Shown in pieces: positions 49,414-57,680 of a stretch of DNA of 64,000 nucleotides. Numbering within the stretch: position 1 is the first letter of the stretch; every line of letters begins with the position of its first letter. This DNA comes from JAPHSX01 sp039714395. Lineage in GTDB: Bacteria > Pseudomonadota > Gammaproteobacteria > Thiohalomonadales > Thiohalomonadaceae. The notes beneath the pieces are model-generated. The model saw only the letters and a list, made by a program, of their open reading frames with translations, made no database searches and was not told where the DNA came from. Both the position numbers and the translations under genes were made by a program. The stretch lies in NCBI GenBank assembly GCA_039714395.1, contig JBDLJH010000004.1, positions 85,672 through 149,671 of the forward strand, read 5' to 3'.

Positions 49414-50517
49414 TTAGAGCCGCATAGGCATAACAACATATCGGGAGCTGTCATCACCCAATGCCGTAATAACACAACTACTATTTGGATCAAGCAGTGT
49501 CATTTCTATTTCATCAGACTTGATAGAGTTAAGGGCATCGACAAGATAGGCAACATTAAAACCAATCTCAAGCTCATCATCCTGATAATTAACGTCAATC
49601 TCCTCTATAGCCTCTTCCTGCTCAGGATTATTAACCGTCGCGCGTAGCTGATTAGTACTGAAATTCATTCTAATACCGCGATACTTTTCATTAGAGAGAA
49701 TAGAGGCACGAAGCAAACCCTGGCGGAGAAGTTCACGATTAGCTGTGACAATTTTCTGACCACCCTTGGGAATAACGCGATCATAATCAGGAAAACGACC
49801 ATCAATAAGCTTTGAGGTAAATACGATATCTCCAAGATCGATACGTACAAAGTTGGTATTTATCTGCACCATACAAACATCGTCTGAATCACTAAGAAGT
49901 CTCGTAAGTTCCATAACTCCCTTACGAGGAATAATAATCTGGCTTATGTCACCAGGTTGTATTTCACACTCTTTTTCACTAAGCGCAAGTCGATGCCCAT
50001 CGGTCGCCACAGCCCGTAAAGAGTTAGGATTTAGCTCAAGCAACAGGCCATTGAGATAATAGCGAACGTCCTGATTAGCCATACAGAAACTGGTCTGATC
50101 AATTAAGTGCTTTAATATTCCCTGGGAGATAGTGAATTCTCTTGCCGCAGTAATAGATTCACTTGTAGGGAAATCAGTTGATGGTAGTGTTGCTAGAGTA
50201 AATCGACTTTTACCAGAACGAATAACCGTCTTATTTTCTTCAACAATAATATCCAGCGTGGAAGATTCAGGAAGACTCTTACATATATCCATAAATTTGC
50301 GAGAAGGTAGTGTAATTTCACCCCCATCACTACTCTGCATATCGGACGTATTAGCTGTTAATTCAACTTCCAGATCAGTACCGGTAAGGGTGAGCTTTGA
50401 CCCCTCAACAACTAACAGTACATTAGAGAGGATTGGTAGAGTCTGTCTTTTCTCTACTACACCGCTTACCACTTGAAGAGGTTTAAGAAGTGATTCTCTG
50501 TTTATGGTGATCTTCAT
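49414..50517 (-). CDS. dnaN: DNA polymerase III beta subunit (sliding clamp)
   Basis: 367 residues forming one half of the dimeric ring clamp. Features: three repeated domains, the start MKITINRESLLKPLQVVSGVVEKRQTLPILSNVLL, the VRYYLNGLLLE and TDGHRLA motifs and the terminal VVMPMRL. Interaction partners bind the hydrophobic cleft. It is preceded by the AT-rich putative origin, and followed by recF after 11 bases. Confidence 0.98.
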   Translation of the reverse strand: MKITINRESLLKPLQVVSGVVEKRQTLPILSNVLLVVEGSKLTLTGTDLEVELTANTSDMQSSDGGEITLPSRKFMDICKSLPESSTLDIIVEENKTVIRSGKSRFTLATLPSTDFPTSESITAAREFTISQGILKHLIDQTSFCMANQDVRYYLNGLLLELNPNSLRAVATDGHRLALSEKECEIQPGDISQIIIPRKGVMELTRLLSDSDDVCMVQINTNFVRIDLGDIVFTSKLIDGRFPDYDRVIPKGGQKIVTANRELLRQGLLRASILSNEKYRGIRMNFSTNQLRATVNNPEQEEAIEEIDVNYQDDELEIGFNVAYLVDALNSIKSDEIEMTLLDPNSSCVITALGDDSSRYVVMPMRL

Positions 50518-50744
50518 ACGATCTCATCCTGAATAGTATTAATATATGTATTATATATAGATTTTGTTGTTATTATTAGGCAGAATATTTCCTGTTGATA
50601 ACATTAATTAATCTATATATATCAGCTAGTTAAACCATTTATTTCCATGTATATATCGTGTTCAAAATATGTATCCGTTGTGGATAAGTTGTGGAGTGTT
50701 TAAGCCCGGGAGGAACACCTGGGTTTATCCACAGCTTATCTTCA
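50518..50744. other. Candidate replication origin (oriC) between dnaA and dnaN
   Basis: 227 bases containing a very AT-rich tract (about 50531-50670, with TATATATA and AATTAATT stretches suited to unwinding), two perfect DnaA boxes (TGTGGATAA at 50679-50687 and TTATCCACA at 50725-50733) and a third with one mismatch (50593-50601). The gene order rpmH-dnaA-dnaN-recF-gyrB is the classic origin neighbourhood. An alternative is the rpmH-dnaA gap, where one DnaA box is seen. Prediction only. Confidence 0.6.
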
Positions 50745-52085
50745 TTATGTTGACAGAATTCTCAACAGGTTAGCATAATCATCAGCTATCACCTGATCGG
50801 ACTCTTTAAGTTCAGCGATCTTTTTACAGCCATGCAATATCGTGGTGTGATCGCGCCCACCAAAAGCATCACCAATCTCAGGGAGGCTATGATTGGTAAG
50901 CTCTTTGGCTAGTGCCATAGCAACCTGTCGTGGTCGGGCAATAGAACGATTTCTGCGTTTTGATAGAAGATCTGCAACACGAATTTTGTAATATTCTGCA
51001 ACGGTTTTCTGAATATTATCAATGGTTACCAGTTTTGCCTGTAGTGCTAGCAGGTCGCGTAGCGCATCTTTGGCAAAATCAATGGTGATTGGCTTACCGG
51101 TAAAGTGTGCATTGGCTATAACGCGACGCAGTGCACCTTCCAGCTCGCGAATGTTGGAACGAATGCGTTTGGCAATAAAAAAAGCGACCTCATCAGGAAG
51201 TTCAATTTTTGCATGAGCCGCCTTCTTTTTCAGGATAGCTACACGGGTTTCTAGCTCAGGTGGCTCAATAGCAACGGTGAGTCCCCAACCAAAACGTGAT
51301 TTTAGACGCTCTTCAAGGCCGTTAACCTCTTTTGGGTAACGATCACAGGTGAGGATTACCTGGCGCTGTCCCTCTAAAAGGGCGTTAAAGGTGTGGAAAA
51401 ACTCCTCCTGGGAGCGCTCCTTACCGGCAAAGAACTGAATGTCATCTATTAATAGCGCATCAACTGAGCGATAAAAGCGCTTAAATTCAGTAATAGCATT
51501 GTGTTGCAGTGCCTTAACCATATCCGCAACAAAGCGCTCAGAATGAAGATATACGACCTTGGCTGAGGGGTTGTTAGCAAGAATTAGATTGCCAACGGCA
51601 TGCATAAGGTGTGTTTTACCCAGACCTACGCCACCATATATAAAGAGAGGGTTGTATGCCCCTCCAGGATTTTGCCCGACCTGGGTTGAGGCGGCTTTGC
51701 CAAGTTGATTGGATTTACCCTCAACAAAGTTCTCAAAGGTGAAATCGGGATTAATGCGACTTCTGTCTACGGCGGCCTGTTTTACCTTGGCTGGTACCGG
51801 GGTGGGGGCCTGCTTTTCAACCTTTGGGGCGAGCGGTCGGGTACTACTGCCTACTTCAAACAGGATGCTTGGTGCCTGCTCATTGCTAAGCTGTGTTACC
51901 AGCTCTTCAATACGGCTATGAAAGCGGTCTGTAACCCAGTCCTGAACGAAGCGGTTAGGGGAGAGCAGGCGCAGAATGTTATCACTGAGTTCCGCCTGAA
52001 GCGGGCGAATCCAGGTATTAAATTGCTGAGGTGACAGTTCGTCCTCTAAATAGGAGAGACACTGACTCCATAAAGCTACCGACAT
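50745..52085 (-). CDS. dnaA: Chromosomal replication initiator DnaA
   Basis: 446 residues: domain I (about 1-80, WSQCLSYLEDELSPQQFNTWIRPLQ), a variable linker, the AAA+ domain with Walker A GGVGLGKTHLMHAVGN, Walker B LLIDDIQFFAGKE and sensor motifs, and domain IV with the DnaA-box helix-turn-helix (RPRQVAMALAKELTNHSLPEIGDAFGGRDHTTI). DnaA opens oriC. The gene is divergent from rpmH; a DnaA box in its upstream gap suggests autoregulation. Confidence 0.98.
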   Translation of the reverse strand: MSVALWSQCLSYLEDELSPQQFNTWIRPLQAELSDNILRLLSPNRFVQDWVTDRFHSRIEELVTQLSNEQAPSILFEVGSSTRPLAPKVEKQAPTPVPAKVKQAAVDRSRINPDFTFENFVEGKSNQLGKAASTQVGQNPGGAYNPLFIYGGVGLGKTHLMHAVGNLILANNPSAKVVYLHSERFVADMVKALQHNAITEFKRFYRSVDALLIDDIQFFAGKERSQEEFFHTFNALLEGQRQVILTCDRYPKEVNGLEERLKSRFGWGLTVAIEPPELETRVAILKKKAAHAKIELPDEVAFFIAKRIRSNIRELEGALRRVIANAHFTGKPITIDFAKDALRDLLALQAKLVTIDNIQKTVAEYYKIRVADLLSKRRNRSIARPRQVAMALAKELTNHSLPEIGDAFGGRDHTTILHGCKKIAELKESDQVIADDYANLLRILST

Positions 52086-52170
52086 CTGGCAGACCTCTGT
52101 AATGTGTGGCGATGCTGCCGATAGTGAGCAAACAGCCTTGAAAGGGCTAGTTTACAGTCAACAAGAAAAG

Positions 52171-52179
52171 TTATCCACA
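52171..52179 (+). promoter_or_regulatory. DnaA box in the rpmH-dnaA intergenic region
   Basis: A perfect TTATCCACA 86 bases upstream of the dnaA start and just before the rpmH promoter. It is suited to autoregulation of dnaA, or to origin function. Confidence 0.65.
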
Positions 52180-52211
52180 AGCTGTTTGACTGTAAATTTT
52201 GTTTATTTTCC

Positions 52212-52241
52212 TTGACATAGATGGGCAGATTGCAGTAAATT
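52212..52241 (+). promoter_or_regulatory. Sigma-70 promoter of rpmH
   Basis: A consensus -35 TTGACA (52212-52217) and a -10 TAAATT (52236-52241) at 18 bases spacing, 60 bases before the rpmH ATG. It should drive rpmH-rnpA-yidD-yidC. Confidence 0.65.
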
Positions 52242-52302
52242 GCTCGACCTTTCGCGACCCCGGTGTTCGGGGTGAACGTAACTATTTAACTGGACTAGTG
52301 CC

Positions 52303-52437
52303 ATGAAAAGAACCTTTCAGCCCAGCCGTATCAAACGCGCTCGTAACCACGGTTTTCGTGCCCGCATGAGTACCGTAGGCGGTCGTAGAGTAATTAAGGC
52401 GCGCCGCGCTAAGGGCCGTGCTCGCCTCTCAGCCTAA
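52303..52437 (+). CDS. rpmH: 50S ribosomal protein L34
   Basis: The 44-residue basic ribosomal protein (MKRTFQPSRIKRARNHGFRARM, then GGRRVIKARRAKGRARL), matching L34 along its entire length. It is the smallest gene in the window. The 3' end overlaps rnpA by 20 bases if the GTG start of rnpA is used, the arrangement common in bacteria. Confidence 0.97.
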   Translation: MKRTFQPSRIKRARNHGFRARMSTVGGRRVIKARRAKGRARLSA

Positions 52438-52840
52438 TTGCGCTAAGTTGGAACAAGCAGCCGGTAGTCCCCGAGAGTCTTTGATCCACGGGGGCTATTC
52501 TCGACAACTAAGGTTGTTGAAGCCGGCTGAGTTTAAACAGGTATTTTCCAATGCCTGCAAGGTTGGCAGCAAGCATCTAACAATGCTCGCAATTAGCAAC
52601 CAACTTGGTCACCCTCGTCTGGGCATGGCTATTTCCCGTAAAAACGTAAAACATGCCGTTAAGCGAAATCTGGTAAAGAGGCAGCTTAGGGAGAGTTTTC
52701 GTCTGCATCAGGCTATAATCGGCGACTTTGACGTGGTTGTACTGGCTCGCCCTGGTGTCGATAAACTGACCCGCCGTGAAGTGCGCGAGCAAATCGATGG
52801 CTGCTGGCAGAAGGTGGCAAAAAAATGCGTAGCGTCCTGA
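52418..52840 (+). CDS. rnpA: Ribonuclease P protein component
   Basis: 140 residues from the GTG at 52418. RnpA binds the catalytic M1 RNA for 5' processing of tRNA precursors. Family features: RLLKPAEFKQVFSNA, RLGMAISRKNVKHAVKRNLVKRQLRESFRLHQ (the RNR motif) and FDVVVLARPGVDKLTRREV. The exact start is uncertain; TTG codons downstream could also serve, as the first 25 residues are poorly conserved. It overlaps yidD by 16 bases. Confidence 0.93.
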   Translation: MLASQPNCAKLEQAAGSPRESLIHGGYSRQLRLLKPAEFKQVFSNACKVGSKHLTMLAISNQLGHPRLGMAISRKNVKHAVKRNLVKRQLRESFRLHQAIIGDFDVVVLARPGVDKLTRREVREQIDGCWQKVAKKCVAS

Positions 52841-53061
52841 TACTGTTAATTAAGGCTTATCGCCTTATCCTTAGCCCCATTATGGGGGGACAGTGCCGTT
52901 TTCATCCTACCTGCTCCTGTTATACGGAACAGGCAATAGAGCACCATGGCGCCCTGCATGGTAGCTGGATGGGAATTAAGCGTATCGGCCGTTGCCACCC
53001 CTGGCATGAAGGGGGAATAGACCCCGTCCCCGGAACCGAACACCTATATAAGAAAGATTGA
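52825..53061 (+). CDS. yidD: Membrane protein insertion efficiency factor YidD
   Basis: 78 residues with the family pattern LIKAYRLILSPIMGGQCRFHPTCSCYTEQAIEHHGALHG, containing conserved Cys, and GRCHPWHEGGIDPVP. YidD is a small peripheral inner-membrane protein that assists YidC insertion. It starts inside rnpA and is followed by yidC after four bases. Confidence 0.95.
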   Translation: MRSVLILLIKAYRLILSPIMGGQCRFHPTCSCYTEQAIEHHGALHGSWMGIKRIGRCHPWHEGGIDPVPGTEHLYKKD

Positions 53062-53065
53062 GACG

Positions 53066-54691
53066 ATGGATTTTCAAAGAATAATTCTATTTTCAGCATT
53101 GGCCTTCACCCTGTTGATGATCTGGCAAGCCTGGCAAGAGGACTATGTTCGTCCGAAGACGGTTGCTACCGAAGTTAGAGGGGAAAATGATACTCCGACG
53201 CTCCCTCAGGCATCCGGCACAACAGAGCAGGTGGCAGATGCCCCTAGTATTACTGCGGTAAAGTCCAGCAAGCGCGTTAGCGTTGAGACGGATCTATTTA
53301 GTATTGAGATCGACACCCAGGGCGGTGACCTGCGCCGAGTTGACCTGAAGAAATATCCGGTAAGCAGCGACAAGCCCGATCAACCCTTTAGATTGATGGA
53401 TGATGAGGCCACCGTGTTTATTGCACAGTCTGGTCTGTTGGCATCGCAGGGTAGTGGCAGCGCGGCACCTAGCCATCATCAGATTTATAGCGTTGCATCC
53501 GACAGCTACCGCCTGGCAGATGATCAGGAGTCGATGGAGGTTCGTCTTGGCTGGAGTGATGTTGGTGGTGTAAAGGTCGATAAGGTTTACACGTTTTATC
53601 GTGGTAAGTACTCCATTGATGTTCGCTTTGAAATTGACAATCGTGCCAGCAGTGAGTGGAAAGGTCACATGTACAGTCAGCTGGTTCGCAATAAGCCGGT
53701 CGAAGAGAGCTCTTTGTTCATCCACACCTATACGGGTGGTGTGATCTATAGTCAGGAAGAGAAGTACGAAAAGATCGATTTTGGCGACATGGACCAGGAG
53801 AACCTGAAGCGGAAGATTACCGGTGGATGGGCGGCGATGATTCAGCATTACTTCCTTACCGCCTGGATTCCCAGTAAGGAAGAGGGTAACAGCTATTACA
53901 GTAAGGTTCCGGGTGACGGAAGATATATTCTCGGTATGATCGGTGCGCCGCTGAGTGTTGCTGCGGGCGAGAGAGTAAATTTGAATACCAAGCTTTTCGT
54001 TGGACCTAAATTGCAGGATGAGCTGGAGCAGCTGGCCGAAGGTCTTGAGCTAACCGTTGATTACGGCATACTCACCATCCTCGCCAAACCACTATTCTGG
54101 TTGCTTAAAATAATCCACGGTGTGACGGATAACTGGGGTTGGGCAATCATCTTCCTTACCGTAATGATTAAGGCCGCTTTCTATAAGCTCTCTGAGACCA
54201 GCTATAAGTCGATGGCGCAGATGCGTAAACTGCAGCCGAAGCTGAAGTCGCTTAAAGAGAACTACGGTGATGATAAGCAGAAGATGAATGAGGCGATGAT
54301 GAAGATGTACCGTGAGGAGAAGATTAATCCTCTCGGTGGCTGCTTGCCCATTCTGGTTCAGATCCCGGTATTCATCGCGCTCTACTGGATGTTGTTGGAG
54401 AGCGTTGAGATTCGTCAACAGCCCTTCATGTTATGGATCACCGATCTGACTGCACAGGATCCCTACTATATTCTGCCAGTGTTAATGGGTGCGACGATGT
54501 TGATTCAGCATAAGCTGAACCCAACGCCACTTGATCCGATTCAGGCACGGGTGATGATGATCTTACCGATCGCATTTACCTTCTTCTTCCTCTTCTTCCC
54601 GGCGGGTCTGGTACTTTACTGGGTGGTTAATAACACCCTGTCTATTGCCCAGCAGTGGTACATAACCCGAGTGGTTATTGGGACGAAGTAG
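53066..54691 (+). CDS. yidC: Membrane protein insertase YidC
   Basis: 541 residues. The N-terminal membrane helix (about 5-20) is followed by the large periplasmic beta-sandwich domain (about 60-330) and the conserved five-helix insertase core (about 345-535) with GWAIIFLTVMIKAAFYKLSETSYKSMAQM, NPLGGCLPILVQIPVFIALYWML and FFPAGLVLYWVVNN. YidC inserts membrane proteins with or without SecYEG. A terminator lies downstream. Confidence 0.97.
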   Translation: MDFQRIILFSALAFTLLMIWQAWQEDYVRPKTVATEVRGENDTPTLPQASGTTEQVADAPSITAVKSSKRVSVETDLFSIEIDTQGGDLRRVDLKKYPVSSDKPDQPFRLMDDEATVFIAQSGLLASQGSGSAAPSHHQIYSVASDSYRLADDQESMEVRLGWSDVGGVKVDKVYTFYRGKYSIDVRFEIDNRASSEWKGHMYSQLVRNKPVEESSLFIHTYTGGVIYSQEEKYEKIDFGDMDQENLKRKITGGWAAMIQHYFLTAWIPSKEEGNSYYSKVPGDGRYILGMIGAPLSVAAGERVNLNTKLFVGPKLQDELEQLAEGLELTVDYGILTILAKPLFWLLKIIHGVTDNWGWAIIFLTVMIKAAFYKLSETSYKSMAQMRKLQPKLKSLKENYGDDKQKMNEAMMKMYREEKINPLGGCLPILVQIPVFIALYWMLLESVEIRQQPFMLWITDLTAQDPYYILPVLMGATMLIQHKLNPTPLDPIQARVMMILPIAFTFFFLFFPAGLVLYWVVNNTLSIAQQWYITRVVIGTK

Positions 54692-54710
54692 AAATAAAGG
54701 CATTTAGAAT

Positions 54711-54745
54711 AAAAGGCGTAATGTGTTGAGCATTGCGCCTTTTTT
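54711..54745 (+). terminator. Intrinsic terminator after yidC
   Basis: AAAGGCGTAATG pairs with CATTGCGCCTTT (one G:U pair) around a seven-base loop, followed by a T tract. It ends the rpmH-yidC operon. Confidence 0.88.
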
Positions 54746-54774
54746 AATTTAGGGTCCCTTCAGGGTTAGTGAGA

Positions 54775-56112
54775 ATGGAACAGAGCAAAGAGACCATAGC
54801 AGCACAGGCGACTCCCAGCGGAAAAGGGGGAGTGGGTATTGTCCGGGTGTCTGGCTCCAAGTCACGCAGCTGTGCAGAAAAAATGTTCGGCCACTGTCCC
54901 AGGCCACGTTATGCAGAGTATCTGGCATTTCGTGATCTTGAGGGTGAAATGATTGATGAAGGCATTGCCCTCTATTTTCCGGGTCCCAACTCCTTTACCG
55001 GTGAAGATGTGCTCGAGTTACAGGCTCACGGTGGACCGGTAGTCATTGACCGTATTCTGGCGACGGTGCAAAAGCTGGGTATCCGGCTGGCTCGTCCAGG
55101 CGAATTTTCTGAACGCGCCTTCCTTAATGAGAAACTCGACCTCGCCCAGGCCGAGGCGATTGCTGATCTTATTGATGCGGGGAGTGAGCAGGCAGCACGC
55201 TGTGCTCTGCGATCCCTGCAGGGTGAATTTTCCAAACGTATTTATGAACTGGTAGAAGGATTAACGGAGTTACGTATCTTCGTTGAATCGGCCATCGATT
55301 TTCCTGAAGAGGAGATAGACTTTCTCGGAGATGGCCAGGTGCAGTCGCGTCTTGATGGAATTCAGCAGTCACTGACGGATGTCGAACAGGCAGCACAACA
55401 GGGCAGTTTGATGAAAGAGGGGATGACTGTGGTGTTGGCCGGTCAACCCAATGCGGGAAAATCCAGCCTGCTCAATGCACTGGCCGGACAGGAGACAGCC
55501 ATTGTTACCGAGATCCCCGGCACCACCCGTGACATTCTGCGCGAGCAGATCCACCTCGATGGTATGCCGCTGCACATTATAGACACTGCTGGCCTGCGGG
55601 AGAGTGATGATGCCGTGGAGCGGGAAGGGATCCGCCGTGCCTGGCAGGCGATTGAACAGGCAGATAGAGTGTTGCTTCTGGTCGATGATGCCACCGGGGT
55701 GACAGAGACCGATCAGGAGATCATGGAAAAATTACCACACGGATTAAATACCACCGTGATACGCAATAAAATTGATCTTTCAGGTGGGGCCGGTGGAAGT
55801 GAAAATAATGAGATACGTCTCAGTGCCAAGAGCGGTAAAGGTATTGAGCAACTGCGTCGTTTTCTTAAACAGAGTATGGGCTACGAGGGTGAAGGAGAGG
55901 GAGCCTTCATGGCGCGTCGTCGTCATCTTGATGCGCTTGCATGTGCCGACGAAAACCTGCAGCGCGGGCAAATACTCTTAGCTCAAGGTTCCGGCGAACT
56001 GCTGGCCGAAGAGTTGCGTTTGGCACAACAGTCACTCGGTGAGATAACCGGTGAGGTCACATCAGATGACCTGCTGGGAAAGATCTTTACCTCGTTCTGT
56101 ATTGGAAAATAG
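54775..56112 (+). CDS. mnmE: tRNA uridine-5-carboxymethylaminomethyl modification GTPase
   Basis: 445 residues. The N-terminal formyl-THF-binding domain (SGKGGVGIVRVSG, ELQAHGGPVVIDRIL), the helical domain and the G domain (about 215-370; P-loop GQPNAGKSSLLNAL, GTTRDILRE, DTAGLRESDDAVE, NKID) and the terminal CIGK motif are all present. With MnmG it forms the wobble-uridine modification. The ATG at 54775 is preferred; a GTG two codons earlier is possible. Confidence 0.97.
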   Translation: MEQSKETIAAQATPSGKGGVGIVRVSGSKSRSCAEKMFGHCPRPRYAEYLAFRDLEGEMIDEGIALYFPGPNSFTGEDVLELQAHGGPVVIDRILATVQKLGIRLARPGEFSERAFLNEKLDLAQAEAIADLIDAGSEQAARCALRSLQGEFSKRIYELVEGLTELRIFVESAIDFPEEEIDFLGDGQVQSRLDGIQQSLTDVEQAAQQGSLMKEGMTVVLAGQPNAGKSSLLNALAGQETAIVTEIPGTTRDILREQIHLDGMPLHIIDTAGLRESDDAVEREGIRRAWQAIEQADRVLLLVDDATGVTETDQEIMEKLPHGLNTTVIRNKIDLSGGAGGSENNEIRLSAKSGKGIEQLRRFLKQSMGYEGEGEGAFMARRRHLDALACADENLQRGQILLAQGSGELLAEELRLAQQSLGEITGEVTSDDLLGKIFTSFCIGK

Positions 56113-56274
56113 TCAGATCTGATTAAGCAGGTGTAGATGGGTCTGCTGTACCCTGATCCAGGTATTCAAGGAAATGGATCAATAGATGAGGGTCGGCCAA
56201 CTCACAGTATTCATTGCCAAACTGAACAATGGCCGGTTCATCCCATATAATTATAATGTGCTACTGAATCGTGC

Positions 56275-57333
56275 TTACTCTTCATTTAGTTTAGCCATTT
56301 GTTTTTCGAGGCGGCTAACAGACCTTTTTATATCGGATAATTTTTTCATGGCAGCTGCGTTTTTTATGTATGTTTTTAGAGGTTGTAGTGGCAAATAACC
56401 ATACATCCCAGGTTCTTTAATATCTTGTGTAACACCTGCTCGATGAAGCAATACTACATCATTACTCACTTTTAAATGATCCAGAATACCTGTTTGACCT
56501 GAAGCAATGACACGGTCACCAATTTCTGTTGATCCGGCAATAACTGTTTGCGCAAGCATAATGCAATCTTTACCCATCTTCACGTTATGCGCTACATGTA
56601 CCAGGCTGTCAAAGATACTGCCAGAGCCGATGCGAGTTTCTTCAAACGCAGCTCTGTCGAGAACGTTATTAGTACCAATAGTACAATCGTCTTCTACTAC
56701 AACTATGCCCTGTTGAGGGATTCTATAATGCTTGCGCTGCTGATCCTGCGCATAGCCAAAACCTTCGGAGCCGATAATGCAGCCGGATTTTAAAAATACG
56801 CGACTACCAATCTTGCAGCCCCAGCCGACGACAACATTACTGTGAATAATAGTGTCGTCACCAACTAAAACATCGTGTTCAATAACGGTATTAGCCATAA
56901 CAACACAGTTCTCACCGAGTTTTACATCCTTACCTATTACGGTACCTGGGCCAATTACAGTTGAAGCAGGAATGTTTACAGACTCATGTATAACTGCAGA
57001 GGAATGTACCTGACCCCATTCGGAATCATGAAAATCAGTATCCGTATATTTTTGGCGAAATAAGGCCTGGGAAAGTTTTACGTTGGGACTGACAATAACA
57101 GACAGTCCAGCTTCAACAAGTGAGCTGGCAAGACTTTTATTTGTTACTGTTATGGCAGGTTTCCTATCCAGAACAGTTGGGATATATTGTTCACCGTCAG
57201 CAAAAACAAGATCCTCACTGGTACAGGTTTCAACTGGTTGAATTGTTTCAAAAGCAACATCAGGACCAAGTTGTTCAGTAACCAATCCCTGTACTCGAAA
57301 GTCTTGTAAGATTTGTGAAGCGAGTATACCCAT
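56275..57333 (-). CDS. LpxD-like UDP-3-O-acylglucosamine N-acyltransferase (stand-alone paralogue)
   Basis: 352 residues. The N-terminal uridine-binding-like domain (about 1-105, VSPNVKLSQALF) is followed by left-handed beta-helix hexapeptide repeats (about 110-320) with VHSSAVIHESVNIPASTVIGPGTVIG, EGFGYAQD, VAHNV with the presumed catalytic His, and a short coiled-coil end. This is the LpxD architecture, which N-acylates UDP-3-O-acylglucosamine in lipid A synthesis. The usual bamA-skp-lpxD-fabZ-lpxA surroundings are absent and motifs are diverged (DRAAFEETRIG where LpxD has a Gly), so it is probably a second copy with a different acyl or sugar preference. It is rather AT-rich. Confidence 0.82.
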   Translation of the reverse strand: MGILASQILQDFRVQGLVTEQLGPDVAFETIQPVETCTSEDLVFADGEQYIPTVLDRKPAITVTNKSLASSLVEAGLSVIVSPNVKLSQALFRQKYTDTDFHDSEWGQVHSSAVIHESVNIPASTVIGPGTVIGKDVKLGENCVVMANTVIEHDVLVGDDTIIHSNVVVGWGCKIGSRVFLKSGCIIGSEGFGYAQDQQRKHYRIPQQGIVVVEDDCTIGTNNVLDRAAFEETRIGSGSIFDSLVHVAHNVKMGKDCIMLAQTVIAGSTEIGDRVIASGQTGILDHLKVSNDVVLLHRAGVTQDIKEPGMYGYLPLQPLKTYIKNAAAMKKLSDIKRSVSRLEKQMAKLNEE

Positions 57334-57680
57334 ACCGTTTCCTTTAATATTAAGATATGATTTATTGCTATTAAAGATTACACATAACTTATCTTATTAT
57401 CAATCTAAGCAAATAAAGACAATCTGGGTTCGCTGAAGAGGATCCATACAAATCATTGTCAAAAAAACTGTAGTGGATCGATATCTGCCGATTACCTCAA
57501 AGGATGAAAATGAACGGTTATGGCTGGCAGTGATAGTTCACCGGGATAACTCTGTGTTTCCGGTTTAGGTCGACGACTATAGAAGTGGTACCTGGGATTT
57601 TTAGCTACCGCTAGTGGCGGACTATGTAAGCGATAAAGTTAGATTAAATAAGGTTGGCATGCGTGTTGGGTAAACGAGCA
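57334..57680. other. Gene-free stretch between lpxD-like and tgpA genes
   Basis: 347 bases without a convincing gene, RNA, terminator or repeat. It contains the promoter region of the lpxD-like gene (AT-rich from 57345 to 57410) and a 33-codon open stretch near 57472-57570 that I cannot relate to any family. It may be the remains of a decayed gene. Confidence 0.4.

Noticed and set aside
53294..53848. 184-codon minus-strand frame inside yidC
   Set aside because: Antisense shadow of a secure gene; no ribosome site or family resemblance.
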